The notes beneath the pieces were generated by a model. It was not told the origin of the DNA. It did not search any database and saw only the letters and a list, made by a program, of their open reading frames with translations. Of a stretch of 64,000 nt of DNA, positions 21,401 to 27,960 are shown piece by piece. Origin of the DNA: Reticulitermes speratus (lineage: Eukaryota > Arthropoda > Insecta > Blattodea > Rhinotermitidae). The translations under genes and the position numbers were made by a program. The stretch lies in NCBI GenBank assembly GCA_021186555.1, contig JAJKFL010000013.1:34934743-34998742 (forward strand). The letters are read 5' to 3'. Within the stretch, counting starts at the first letter, position 1. Each line of letters begins with the position of its first letter.

Positions 21401-21814
21401 TACTTCCCCTACACAACTGTTTCCAGATGTTAGGCTACCCCTTCCACCGTACTTCCCTATATTCCCCTCCAGCCGTCTATCCATTGCGTTTGTAGGAATG
21501 CTGGTAGTGGTAACCGTGTGACAACCTTCGGTAGAGGCAAGCCCTTTGGGATGGTTTACGTAGGCCAAAAGTGGTCGTAGAGAATTGGAAGCCCCGAGGA
21601 CCATCGTCTGAATCATCCATGGAGTTCTTTTTGTTACATAGTTATAGAGTCAATTTTAAGAATTCATGGAGCTCTACCTACATTCCTTGCTAATTCTTCA
21701 TGGTTTGAAACTGTGGCATAGGTACGTCGTTATTGCATGCATTAGAATTCGTTTCTTTTGTGTTTATGATTCCGATGCTTGTTGCAGATGATTTTGATGA
21801 CTATCTACTCCTGA
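321..21814 (+). CDS. Calpain-like protein, 3' half (nine exons; 5' exons outside window)
   Basis: Join of 321-493, 1175-1377, 10477-10634, 12838-12919, 14093-14189, 17118-17245, 19233-19425, 20933-20988 and 21788-21814. Every junction has AG/GT borders and the phases agree, giving 371 residues and a TGA stop. The order follows the calpain family: the end of the protease core (MSFEDFARHFTHLDL, then the AGG-type motif NAGGGPSYT), domain III (residues about 58-200, with NPQFHIQIP and LPPGDYIVVP) and a penta-EF-hand domain (about 206-371) ending MILMTIYS. Calpains are cytosolic Ca2+-regulated cysteine proteases. Here the EF-hand loops are poor in acidic ligands (DYNISGRIGVVD, DRGHAGKTSSYN, LDTKMKSNPLSL), so calcium binding is probably weak or lost, as in catalytically dead insect calpain-C proteins. 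The catalytic Cys/His/Asn exons are not in view, so activity cannot be judged. Confidence 0.9.
1175..1377 (+). CDS. Calpain exon b: start of domain III
   Basis: The acceptor is gacgcag and the donor is gtactt. The exon begins by completing Glu and encodes ETTAMNPQFHIQIP, then VVVSVTQ, KPLFAIGFAVYEVP and ends HFVAEQ in phase 0. It matches the first beta strands of the calpain C2-like domain III. Confidence 0.9.
1497..1892. mobile_element. Possible hAT-like MITE in calpain intron
   Basis: The left end reads CAGGGGCGCACCCA and the right end, reverse complemented, reads CAGATGTGCACCCAGAA. The interior is AT-rich and has no coding sequence. The possible 8-bp flanks GTGTCTCC and ATGTCTTG agree at only five positions, so the boundaries are tentative. 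Confidence 0.35.
2640..2790 (+). mobile_element. Possible tRNA-derived SINE fragment
   Basis: An A-box-like GGCGGTAACACG is followed about 45 nt later by a B-box-like GTTTCGAATCC, the spacing of a tRNA-like polymerase III promoter. A unique tail follows. No second copy was seen here. Confidence 0.35.
3185..3305 (+). repeat. Foldback-family fragment (GTCGGTAC type)
   Basis: The segment contains ttctcaaaaccagtggaggc, then agcaagttcctctgaaatgtcggtac, then gacgtcacaccacagaag. The same word order recurs near 22.8, 26.15, 40.2, 41.7, 56.3 and 59.3 kb. It is a decayed member of the stem-GAAAC-GTYGGTA repeats. Confidence 0.5.
3363..3790 (-). mobile_element. LINE 3' end relic, minus strand
   Basis: The minus strand reads LKKLDKIKYFKRELKSFLL, then PYVSYSVNEYMSY, a stretch like the last residues of many insect LINE ORF2 proteins (F-K-R-x-L-K-x-x-L-L...Y-x-V-x-E-Y). 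An AT-rich untranslated region follows. There is no intact frame. Confidence 0.45.
4255..4500 (+). mobile_element. SINE3 copy (tRNA-derived, decayed)
   Basis: It carries the B-box-like GGCTCAATTCCCAGCAGAAA, then gtgggacccacccagcc and the 3' block taagaatcagtggagatata and tatggcatgca. The same blocks recur in order at 8.2, 18.8, 26.3, 32.2, 50.0-50.5 and 53.3 kb. Confidence 0.5.
4696..4815 (+). repeat. Left terminal inverted repeat with subterminal TTGCGTCCCG repeats
   Basis: Three copies of GTTGCGTCCCG lie at about 50-bp spacing. The right end (7995-8143) carries four in the opposite orientation, each next to ACATTGCCTTATCTGGGGG-like sequence. Such arrays are typical of transposase-binding subterminal repeats. 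Confidence 0.7.
5136..5186 (-). ncRNA. Hammerhead-like ribozyme motif, left arm
   Basis: Exact inverted copy of the motif at 6245-6295: stem I GGAC/GUCC, core CUGAGGA, stem II GAGCCA/UGGUUC, GAAA, and UA before stem I. Read from the minus strand. Confidence 0.6.
5480..5725 (+). repeat. Tandem repeat of 25- and 33-bp units
   Basis: Units of GAATTGTTCTAAGGTATCCATATAT (25 bp), written here as GAATTGTTCTAAGG plus TATCCATATAT, alternate with 33-bp units that add TTCATATA. The array expands an arm boundary of the foldback element. Confidence 0.85.
5731..5856 (+). other. Penelope-like endonuclease C-terminal remnant
   Basis: Forty-one open codons followed by TGA. LEQFYIQQF and MPEQNTADYNPIF resemble the (L/W)E-x-(F/Y)-(Y/F)-I-Q ... 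EQ-x-x-x-x-x-NP(I/L)(F/Y) tail that follows GIY-YIG nuclease domains in Penelope-like retroelements. It lies between the arms of the foldback element. The match is by eye and the stretch is short. Confidence 0.45.
6245..6295 (+). ncRNA. Hammerhead-like ribozyme motif, right arm
   Basis: Stem I 3' strand GTCC at 6250-6253 pairs with GGAC at 6289-6292, extended by ACT/AGT. The core CTGAGGA (6254-6260) fits the C-U-G-A-N-G-A consensus and is followed by an extra U. Stem II GAGCCA/TGGTTC surrounds loop GAATA, then come GAAA (6279-6282), a CATG mini-loop and TA (6287-6288) at the predicted cleavage position. All type I hammerhead parts are present in about 50 nt. Activity is inferred, not shown. 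Confidence 0.6.
6397..6615 (+). mobile_element. Second-family foldback (GTCGGTAA type)
   Basis: It starts ATTTCAGGCTTCCGCC and ends GAGCGCAGATCTCAC. It is near-palindromic around the TTGACCCTTGAAGATGG core. It lies between AAACAGAGCGTT (6385-6396) and AAAGAGAGCGTT (6616-6627, one mismatch), so this target word now occurs three times around two adjacent insertions. Confidence 0.7.
7886..7912 (+). repeat. (TG)n microsatellite
   Basis: About 13 uninterrupted TG dinucleotides. Confidence 0.9.
7995..8143 (-). repeat. Right terminal inverted repeat
   Basis: Inverted counterpart of 4696-4815. It has four CGGGACGCAA-type decamers and two blocks of GATACATTGCCTTATCTGGG, and ends GTACGTCCCCG against the CTAATAT duplication. 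Confidence 0.7.
8180..8400 (+). mobile_element. SINE3 copy
   Basis: It has tRNA-like blocks (taccgtagtggccaggtta, then tttgattcccagcagaggcg) and gttctggggcccattcagc. It abuts the right end of the 4696-8143 element. Confidence 0.5.
8940..10270 (+). repeat. 46-bp minisatellite with 368-bp higher-order period
   Basis: About 29 near-identical 46-bp units (GAACTGAGTGACCTGACTAA, ATGACTATGAGACCCGACTT, AATGAA). From about 9351 onward units alternate between TATGAG and TATTAG variants, and a GAAAAAC variant recurs at 9351, 9719 and 10087, exactly 368 bp (8 units) apart. Flanks from 8740 and to 10400 are degenerate TGACT-rich relatives. There are no spacers, so this is not a CRISPR array. It lies in the 9.1 kb calpain intron. 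Confidence 0.95.
10477..10634 (+). CDS. Calpain exon c: domain III, LPPGDYIVVP
   Basis: The acceptor is ttgccacag and the donor is gtgagg. It encodes KPLDVTNHSVAREVVTFF, then LPPGDYIVVPQT and KFLLRILTDEQSNI, ending in phase 2 within a Trp codon. The LPPGxYxxVP signature is diagnostic for calpain domain III. Base composition is GC-rich compared with the surrounding intron. Confidence 0.93.
10876..11365. mobile_element. Second-family foldback, long spacer
   Basis: The left arm (GATCTTCGCTCTTCTGGG, then TTACCGACGTTTCGGGACAA) and the right arm (CTGCGTAAAGTCCCAACAG, then CACCGCGGTGGAAGCCTGAA) are inverted relatives. About 300 bp of purine-rich DNA separates them. Confidence 0.6.
12838..12919 (+). 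CDS. Calpain exon d: linker from domain III to EF-hands
   Basis: The acceptor is ctttgcag and the donor is gtaagt. The first G completes Trp, and EVNEDNMLFRNISTEFMDD and SAAPTIIL follow. It ends in phase 0. It is too short to be found as an open frame and was identified from splice sites and phase. Confidence 0.85.
13355..13600 (+). mobile_element. Mariner transposase C-terminal relic
   Basis: The reading PAYSPDLVPSDYLLFPELKE, then NLVATNVK, matches the H-P-P-Y-S-P-D-L-A-P-S-D-x-x-L-F-P-x-L-K motif carrying the final catalytic Asp of mariner (DD34D) transposases. Downstream FYRQGMEKLIP fits F-Y-x-x-G-I-x-K-L-(V/I)-P. Frames are disrupted by stops and shifts. It is dead and lies in a calpain intron. 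Confidence 0.75.
13700..13830 (+). mobile_element. SINE3 3' fragment
   Basis: The run ctcccatctagcgcggtgct, then taagctccacttccacgtac and tttatggctt corresponds to the 3' block of SINE3. Confidence 0.4.
14093..14189 (+). CDS. Calpain exon e: first EF-hand region
   Basis: The acceptor is ttttttag and the donor is gtaatg. It encodes PDGKSIVAKLLLKYPPEVD, then ALQLQKILKAHWK, matching the F-x-x-L...I-x-x-x-E-L-x-x-x-L pattern of penta-EF-hand EF1. It ends in phase 1. Confidence 0.85.
14330..15030 (+). repeat. 50-bp minisatellite
   Basis: About 14 units of GTGTTCAGTACCCAGACAGG, then CAGTAATTGAAGTGGAGAAA and GCTGGTAACC. Variants alternate AAGCTGGTAACC, AAGCTGCTATCC and AAGTTGTTGTCC. It lies in the calpain intron after exon e. 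Confidence 0.93.
15110..15440 (-). mobile_element. Mariner transposase N-terminal relic
   Basis: From the ATG at 15337 the minus strand reads MESVNDVPYKQHAVIEFLDA, then EKESVRNIHKRHCIVCGSAT, then VNRSTVGRWTKRV, then GRAEPHDLPHS. This is the paired-like helix-turn-helix DNA-binding region of mariner transposases (KQHAVIEFL...STVRRW). The frame leaves the family after about 69 residues. The 5' untranslated stretch lies at 15338-15440. It need not be the same copy as the 13.4 kb relic, which is on the other strand. Confidence 0.75.
16026..16547 (+). mobile_element. LINE ORF2 3' end
   Basis: An open stretch to the stop at 16509-16511 reads SCRKAAEHTEKIKQTVDE, then FNTWKSLNRIRTGVAPVK and LYCGCGEVQDMGHLLSC, and ends YWAKNL. 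The W-x-x-L-N-R-I-R-T-G motif and C-x-C-G-E-x-Q-x-x-x-H-L-L-x-C zinc knuckle mark the end of jockey/I-type LINE ORF2 proteins. An AAAG-rich 3' tail (gataaagaaagaaagaa) follows at about 16530-16547. Reverse transcriptase is missing, as expected for a 5'-truncated copy. Confidence 0.8.
16550..16765 (-). mobile_element. SINE4 copy (tRNA-derived)
   Basis: The minus strand opens with ATAGCTCAGTCGGTATAG (A box) and GGGATTCGAACCCGGGTGGG (B box), then a body containing CCCACCCAGTCTCCTGTAC and GGTAAAGCGGCCGGGTCGTG. Related copies lie at 43.4, 43.6 and 51.5 kb. Confidence 0.75.
17118..17245 (+). CDS. Calpain exon f: EF2/EF3 helix-loop
   Basis: The acceptor is gccttag and the donor is gtaagc. It encodes VYLSEKPSLELCKSLIML, then RDYNISGRIGVVDIPVLM and HMLQFWR. 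The family has M-D-x-D-x-S-G-x-(I/L) here; only the first D, N and S-G remain. It ends in phase 0. Confidence 0.88.
17573..18069 (-). mobile_element. hAT deletion derivative with transposase C-terminus
   Basis: The TIRs are CATAGGTGGCCAGAC and, from the right, CAGAGGTGGCCAAAC. The 8-bp duplication is ACTTACGG (17565-17572) and ACTTAAGG (18070-18077). The minus strand 17823-18035 encodes FGSTYICEDAFSKMKIIKLR, then YRSRLTDEHLKYCLHLCLSN, then YEASFSKLSQDM, the hAT dimerisation region (C-E-x-x-F-S-x-M-K...S-R-L-T-D-E-H-L). The zinc finger and catalytic core are missing. It lies in a calpain intron. Confidence 0.85.
18785..19040 (+). mobile_element. SINE3 copy
   Basis: It contains taggctaagggctggaggac, then gggggtttgatttcaggagg (B-box-like), agcgggttccttgggctg and tgtatggagctatacctcca. 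The order is the same as in the 26.3 and 32.2 kb copies. It lies about 190 bp upstream of calpain exon g. Confidence 0.55.
19233..19425 (+). CDS. Calpain exon g: EF-hands 3 and 4
   Basis: The acceptor is cttctacag and the donor is gtgcgt. It encodes VAFHKFDRGHAGKTSSYNL, then RPLLWEAGG and FVMAMVRLHLAH. It aligns with family forms such as F-x-x-x-D-x-D-x-S-G-T-(I/L)-S-x-x-E-L, but most Ca2+ ligands are replaced (DRGHAGKTSSYN). It ends in phase 1. Confidence 0.9.
19700..20290 (-). mobile_element. Penelope-like element relic (GIY-YIG endonuclease end)
   Basis: The minus strand reads FGQTGRTIEVRNKEHQPEKS, then TVAEHSTSTGHCIDF, matching the (Y/F)xGQTGRxIxxRxKEH...(A/T)VAEHSxxxGHxI(D/N)F core of Penelope-like GIY-YIG nucleases. 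Further on, decayed frames read RTAGYLDCLVKEAIEIHLNN. The 3' region contains CTGATGACGAGGACAGAC then CACGAAACGTTGG, the same stem-GAAAC signature as the foldback families. It is broken in several places and lies in a calpain intron. Confidence 0.75.
20590..20900 (+). mobile_element. LINE ORF2 3' end, second type
   Basis: The reading CGAGEETSADVLCECEDLVT, then HRHTYLGSFFLDPEDVRELS, then LGAIWNFIKRTGLL-stop is typical of a LINE ORF2 C-terminal tail with a C-x-x-C-G-x-x-E-E-T-x-x-H/D-x-x-C-x-C-E motif. One stop lies just before the Cys-Gly pair. The GC-rich 3' UTR (aagcgcagcgggaccgcaag) ends in CTCATACTCATAC repeats. The transposon is not intact. Confidence 0.75.
20933..20988 (+). CDS. Calpain exon h: EF5 start
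   Basis: The acceptor is tattcacag and the donor is gtaagt. The split codon gives Glu, then RYHSLDTKMKSNPLSLEE. This equals the family (F)xxLDxDxxGxIxLxxxEW motif with a degenerate loop. It ends in phase 0. Confidence 0.85.
21640..21715 (+). mobile_element. SINE3 3' fragment
   Basis: The run tttaagaattcatggagctc, then tacctacattcc and tcttcatggttt is the SINE3 3' block. It lies about 70 bp upstream of the last calpain exon. Confidence 0.4.
21788..21814 (+). CDS. Calpain terminal micro-exon, MILMTIYS-stop
   Basis: The acceptor is gttgcag. The exon is 27 nt, ATG ATT TTG ATG ACT ATC TAC TCC TGA, read in phase 0. Calpains end in W-(L/V)-x-L-(T/S)-(M/I/V)-Y-(S/A), so MILMTIYS is the expected C-terminus (EF5 beta strand of the dimer interface). 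A longer open frame crosses this site in another phase, but it breaks the family alignment. Confidence 0.85.
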   Translation: MILMTIYS

Positions 21815-22225
21815 CACGTGCAGACCACGTGACTCGCAAACCAAAGAAGACGTGCGCAGAAGCGCCAGTCTGGCGCCTCTATTGTACATACATTATACAG
21901 AAGATTAACTTATCAATAATTTAATGTAAAAAGAATATTGAAGATGGCAGATTGGTAGACACAAGTATATATTATAAATATGTATTTACAATTTATATTT
22001 TTACAAAACATACAAACACAAATGTTGATAAACTGGACAAGACATGATATGTGTAAAACCGAATTGCATGCTGGGCAAGGGAGTGGTCACGTGTCTGGAA
22101 AAATTAACAAATTTTTGGCTTTCATTAAAAGAATTTGATATCCCAGTACGTTTTAGAATTTCTGAACCTGTGTGTTTTGTAGGTGACACCCGGGCTAAGA
22201 TTACAGATTGTATTCCTTATTTCCT

Positions 22226-22264
<39 letters not shown>

Positions 22265-23035
22265 GAAGCGTTTTTGCCTAAAGGGGGTTGCTTAGCGGTG
22301 TCTGCATTAATGAAGAGTTTGTGTACAAGGAAAAAAAAAATACAAATGTGACTCAGATACTTGACCACCCCTTGTCGGCTGACACAGAACTGAGTTCCCC
22401 AAGGAACACATGAATCACGTACAAACCAGCAACCAAAGGAATCCCAACGATCAACACACTGCGCTGTGTGCAGCCATGTTCCTGCTACTGAGTTTATACT
22501 GGTCTTGCTTCTGAATAAATCTTATTCAGTTTTGAATTCTTATTCCGATTTGGTGACAAGTAGACTCCCTACATTTCTGTTTACGTAAATATTTTTGTCA
22601 GCATTATGGACAATATATTGCAGATATTCATTTGCAAAACTTAACTTGGTAATGATTCTTTAAAATGTATTGTTCTCGCAGCGCTGAATGTCGAGTTTGG
22701 AGTATTCTTGACGTTCGAATGTGTTGTTTGGTAGGATTATACACACGTTTCTGGAGCACCACCTGCCTTCCTCTTCTGCTCTAAGAAGAGATGTAGCAAG
22801 TTCCTCTGAAATGCTGGTACCCCTCCACCAAATTACAATGCGTCACAGGTGAAGAAACCGTAAACTTTGTTTCGAAGAAAGTTACATTTGTTTTGTCAAA
22901 CTTTATCATGCTTTCTTATCGGAAGAAAGAAGATCGCCTTTTATGCTTGAATAATAATTCTTTATATTGTCAAAATAAAGAAGAGCCGAAAAAAGTTACG
23001 TTGTGCCCAAATTCGCTTCTGCTTGTCGGACTAAA
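21815..23035. other. Calpain 3' flank, no gene recognised
   Basis: It probably includes the 3' UTR; an AATAAA lies near 22515. A (TA)n microsatellite is at about 22231-22261 and a decayed foldback fragment (agcaagttcctctgaaatgc, then tggtacc) is near 22796-22860. Nothing else was seen. Confidence 0.5.
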
Positions 23036-23039
23036 TAAG

Positions 23040-23655
23040 ACAGACATGACTGCGGCCTTGTTAAGGTATTGTCCCCACATGACTGCGGCCCTGTAAAATA
23101 TGTCCCCTTATGACTGTGGCCTTGTTAAGGTACTGTCCCCATATGACTGTGGCCTTGGTAAGGTACCGACCCCATATGAATGTGGCCTTGTTAAGTTACT
23201 GTCCCCACATGACTGCGGCCTTGGTAAGGTACTCTCCCCACATGACTGCGGCCTTGTTAAGGTACTGTCCCCACATGACTGCGGCCTTGTTAAGGTACTG
23301 TCCCCACATGACTGCGGCCTTGTTAAGGTACTGTCCCCACATGACTGCGATCTTGGTAAGGTACCGTCCCCATATGAATGTGGCCTTGTTAAGGTACTGT
23401 CCCCACATGACTGCGGCCTTGTTAAGGTACTGTCCCTACATGACTGCGGCCGTGTAAAATATGTCCCCATATGACTGTGGCCTTGTTAAGGTACTGTCCC
23501 CATATGACTGTGGCCTTGTTAAGGTACTATCCCGATCTGACTGCGGCCTTGCTAACATACTGTCCAAATATGACTGCGGCCTTGGTCAGGTACTCTGCCA
23601 GTATGACTGTGGCCGTGTTAAGGTGCTTTTCCAATATGACTATGGCTTTTTAAGG
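23040..23655 (+). repeat. 33-bp minisatellite, open on both strands
   Basis: About 18 units of TACTGTCCCCACATGACTGC, then GGCCTTGTTAAGG. Because 33 is divisible by three and the unit lacks stops in several frames, long frames appear on both strands, for example an 11-residue repeat SPHDCGLVKVL. No flanking coding signal exists, so the frames are by-products of the repeat. Confidence 0.92.
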
Positions 23656-24495
23656 TACTGGCCCAGTATTTCACTCGACGGACTGAGGAAAACCATGTCC
23701 AAGCCCTTCACCGTAGGTAGGCTTTATGCTGAATATTAAATATGGAAACTTCCAAATATAAAAACACAATACACACCGACGTTCTGTTTATTTAATCTTG
23801 TTTTGTATGGGAGCGAAACTAAGAAATGCAACCAGCATAAATCTTTGGTGCCTAAACAAATATCGGTCCACGGAACATTAGATCTTCTCCTCTTTATACG
23901 GCAGTGTCCGGTTTCATAGGCTATTCATGCTTGTCGCCAGTCCTTCCAGGCAAACGGTGCTGCCACCTGAGGTCACCACAAAATTCTTTCCGTTTCCGAA
24001 AATCATAGAAAACTTATAATGTTCTGACAAGTATTGAGCGAAACAAGAAGTCATGTTGTTACGTATGATTTTGTCGAATTCACATGCACAGTAAAGAATG
24101 CAGGCCAAGTTGTCCACTGTGTGGTACAGCAGCAGAGATTTTGCGGCTCTTCGCACTGTGTTGACGCTGGGCTACTGCAGTTCATTAGACACTTTGTACT
24201 GCCATGGCTGCATCCTGCCTTGTGAATAGTGTAAATATATACAACGCTTAATTTGTTTCAATCCTGTGTGTGTTATTTTATTTTACCACTTCACACGCCC
24301 AGTTATCTTCCTTTCCGCAATAGAACTCTTGCTGTGTTGAAAATAATTGTTGTAAAGATTTTTTACATCGCAGCCTGAAGTATGTACGAGTATGTGGGAG
24401 CCATCTGTGCTTAGCCAGTTCAGGTCAAGTTAACAAAGTATTTTTAATGCTTTTCTGGGTTGTTTCGCGGCGTGGGTTGGTTTGTAATTGACATT
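23656..24495. other. Intergenic, nothing recognised
   Basis: Short frames only, with no family resemblance or clear repeat seen. Confidence 0.4.
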
Positions 24496-24499
24496 TTGT

Positions 24500-24655
24500 G
24501 GCACCGTATCGGCCCTATCTTCAAGGGCCAAGACGTCCTTCTTGGACAGCTTGACCCTTGGAGATGAAACGGTTGCCAAAGCAACCTACGCCATAGAAAA
24601 GCCCAGAAGAGCGAAGATATCAGCTACACTGAGGCGGAAGCCTGAAATTTCGCAA
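24500..24655 (+). mobile_element. Second-family foldback, short copy
   Basis: Inverted halves ATCGGCCCTATCTTCAAGGG and GACCCTTGGAGATGAAACGG are followed by CCCAGAAGAGCGAAGATATC and GGCGGAAGCCTGAAAT. Confidence 0.6.
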
Positions 24656-25611
24656 AATTTGTTCCTGTAACATCCAGTTCAATGTTTCTGTCCCACATTC
24701 CTCCTATGGTTGCTGTCAAGAATTGTTTATATTCGTATTTCCATCAACTGAATGACGTGTTCTCTCCGCCTGACATAAAGACTTGGCTTTGAAAGTATTT
24801 AGTCCGAGTTCAGCCGCGTGGTAACCGTTTGTTTGGAGTCAGCTCAGTCCAGACTATATTATGATATTCGACTTCCACATGATGCAGTTCATTTTTGTCC
24901 TTCCATCTGCACACTGTCGGTCTTCCTCATAATCTTTTTCTTTTAACGTTCTCCACATAATTACTTTTATATTTCATAATACCCCTCGCCTCATTTGGCT
25001 TTCTTCACACGGCCGACTCCTGTTTTTGATAACATATGGTACGCCAAAGGCCGAAACTGTTCTGGGCTAAATTCTAAATGCACGATTAATTTTTCAACAT
25101 CAGCCGAGGCCAGTCGATAGCAGTCACACTATTATGTATGATTCAATTTAATATTTCCCTCTTAAATATGTTTTAAGAGCCTAAACCCAGCACTCTCTTT
25201 CCGAAGACTTCTCCTTCACATTCTGCACAATCTACATTTTCATCCCATCTTAAACTCCATTGTTTGTCTCTAATAATACAGTGATTTCTTTTGCCAGGGC
25301 GCAATCTTGCGGAAGAGTCGGATGTTCTTCCCGTCAAGTCGGGCCCATAACGCATAATTTCTATTCCTGACTCGGCTGTCGAAAAACTCACTGAAGTCGA
25401 AGGCAGTAGCCGGGCGGTCTAAAGCTTTTAGGTTCGTACCCCTGTGTTTTGTCTGCGCTGTGTTGTCCTGTGGAAGTAGATTTTTGTGATGGGTCTTTTG
25501 CCGTCAATCGCAACGGTTTGTGATTGACGGTCCATTATTTTAACTGTCTATGCACTCGACATAACGGGATGTCTGACCCTGAGATATTCCCTGTCAAATG
25601 TTTAAAGGATT

Positions 25612-25862
25612 CTTTACTTTTTTCCTGGCACGATAGCCCCTACTGGGCCAGGGCCTCCTCATTTTTGAGGCTTTATGATCACACTCGGACACACCACACT
25701 CGGTAGGACTCCTCTGGACTAGTGATCGGCCTGTCGTAGAAGCCTGTACCTGAAAAAGACACAAGTCAAAAAAGACAGACATCCATACCACCGGCGGGAT
25801 TCTAACCCGCAATCCCAGCACGCGAGAGGCCGCAGAACCACGTCTTAGACTGCGCGGAAGGG
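25612..25862 (-). mobile_element. SINE1 copy (tRNA-derived, tail A)
   Basis: The minus strand has a tRNA-like head ending GCGGGTTAGAATCCCGCCGG, then catagtggtatggatgtctg-like sequence, CTAGTCCAGAGGAGTCCTAC and CGAGTGTGGTGTGTCCGAGT, and tail A (gatcataaagcctcaaaaat, then ggccctggcccagtagggg). Confidence 0.75.
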
Positions 25863-26139
25863 ATTCATTATAAGAAAACTAATTCTGAATCTGGCTAAAG
25901 GGATCTAACTGCTTCCGAGTTATGAAATTCTCATTGCATGTACCGCATCTGCCCTGAGAACCTAAGGTCATATAACCCACAATCTCCATTGACTTCACAG
26001 CACAATTTTGTATTTTTCGTTCCATTGTTATCCAAAATTACCCTACATTATTTCTGTGAGATGTAGGTTTTCTAGCAGTAAAGCCTCACACTGTAGTCAC
26101 GGGTTATAAAGCCATGTATACTGGTATGTGAATAACATA

Positions 26140-26215
26140 TTTCGGAGGAAAACGTCACCCTCCGAAATGTTGGTAATCACCTACACGGCGTCATATCCCA
26201 GCAGACTGCGATATG
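26140..26215 (+). repeat. Foldback-family fragment
   Basis: The run ggaggaaaacgtcaccctcc, then gaaatgttggtaatcaccta and cggcgtcatatcccagcaga matches the GTTGGTAC-type fragments elsewhere in the window. Confidence 0.45.
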
Positions 26216-26310
26216 AAAATTATTTGCCTTTCCACCAATTGTAGTGAATTAATGACAGAAGTCAGACTAAGGATAAGGTCTGGGGTACTGTATAATAAGG
26301 ATTCGATATT

Positions 26311-26490
26311 TTGCAGGAGGAACAAACACGTCTTTTCCAAAGCGTCCAAGACGACTGTGGGGCCCACCCAGCCCCATATGCAATCGGTAAATTGTGTCGT
26401 ATTCCAGGATTGAATCGGACGAGCATGAAGCTGACCAGTCGCCTCAATGTAGTCCCAAGATTAGGAATGTGCATGATGCTTAAACAGGCT
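26311..26490 (+). mobile_element. SINE3 fragment
   Basis: The run aagacgactgtggggcccac, then ccagccccatatgcaatcgg and agcatgaagctgaccagtcg corresponds to the middle of SINE3 (compare 4.35 and 32.35 kb). Confidence 0.45.
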
Positions 26491-27680
26491 CAGAGAGAAC
26501 TTTACTTTTACCTTGAGAGAAAGGTGAATGCATACGGGGACGGACAGCTGGTGCTACATGGCGTAGCTTTTTGTAATAGATAAGCAGCAGAGTGGATTCC
26601 CTGAGCAAGTACCGTAACTGTACAGGGGGAGGGAGGGACCCTGCGCATTAGTTTGTCTCCAAACCGGTAGGTGACGTAAATACCTGACAGGTGCTGAAAC
26701 CTGCCGACCGACATACTAAACCACACTGTAATATTTGGGCGCCATTCCAATACCGATTCCATGCAGTGAAGAAGAAACATGTGTTTCGCCAGTTCTCTTA
26801 TTACATTTGATACTTTAAACAATTCAAGGTAAGGACACGCTTTCTTCTAATTATGTTGTTATACTTCACCCGCAAACCTTTGTGAGCCAAAGTTTGTTTA
26901 GAGCTTTAGACCACTGAAAGTAACGACATACAAAGTTTGAACCTGTCAAATGGAGACTGAAGCCTGGTGGGGCAATACCTTGCAGCGCACCGTTACCCCA
27001 CACTATAGCCTAATGGGTATGATTTTGCAGAGTCTAAGAGTATTAAGCATATTTAACAAATCTTCATATCAAGCAGCAAAGAATGGTTGGCGTTGTTTCT
27101 CAAAATAAATACAAGAATTATCCTAAGGAAACCAGAAAGTACAGGCATCAATAGAATCAATTCCTTCAATCACCATGCAGTGAAAAAATATCTCGACAAC
27201 CTAGTGCTGGTTATGGAGAAACACTGGCGCGTTGGAAGACGAACTTTTAATGTAGATAAATGAGGAATATATACTGTTTAGAAATCTGCTAACATTTTAG
27301 TACCGAAAGGCCAAGTACAGGATGGTGCAGCTATTTATTGGGAACGAGGAAAGAATGTAACAGTTGTGTGCAGTAAGTGCCTCTGGTATTTTCGTTCCAC
27401 GTATATTAGACTGTCCCTGAACGCGGATGTCTCCGCATTTTAAGAGTTGTGTCAAATCATCTAATGACGATCCAGTTTTTCTTATGCTGGAAAATCATGC
27501 AAGTGAGACTTCCCTCCGATTCTGTAATTACTGCAAGGATAATGGAATAATTGTCTCCTTTCTACCTCACGCCTGTCATCGTTTACAGCCACTTTACCTT
27601 ACGTTTTAATGACCATTGAAAGCTGCTTTAAACAGGGAATTTGATCTGCAGTTAGAAAAAAATCACATGAAGGAATTACT

Positions 27681-27958
27681 CGGCCGTGCCATGGCTCAGG
27701 TGGTTAGTCGCCGGTCTCACACCGCGGAGGCCCTGGCTCGATCCCGGGTCAGTCCATGTGGGATTTTTGGTGGACAAAGTGGCGCCGGAACAGGTTTTTC
27801 CCCGAGTACTTCGGTTTTCCCCTGTCAGTTTCATTGCACTAGTGCTCCATTACAAGGAAAAATGAAAAAAATCATCTTCATCATAGGGTTGCACAATATG
27901 CCTCGAGGCTGCGGTGCGTCCGTAGCATCTGCTGCGGGGTCCTGCACCAAAAAAAATT
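27681..27958 (+). mobile_element. SINE2 copy (tRNA-derived), full length
   Basis: The head GCCATGGCTCAGGTGGTTAG (A box) and GGCTCGATCCCGGGTC (B box) is followed by body TTTTCCCCGAGTACTTCGG, then TTGCACTAGTGCTCC and GTGCGTCCGTAGCATCTGCT, ending in CCTGCACC plus an A-rich tail. It is inserted in the Tigger relic. Other copies: 31.85 kb and 58.1 kb, both inverted. Confidence 0.85.
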
Positions 27959-27960
27959 AC

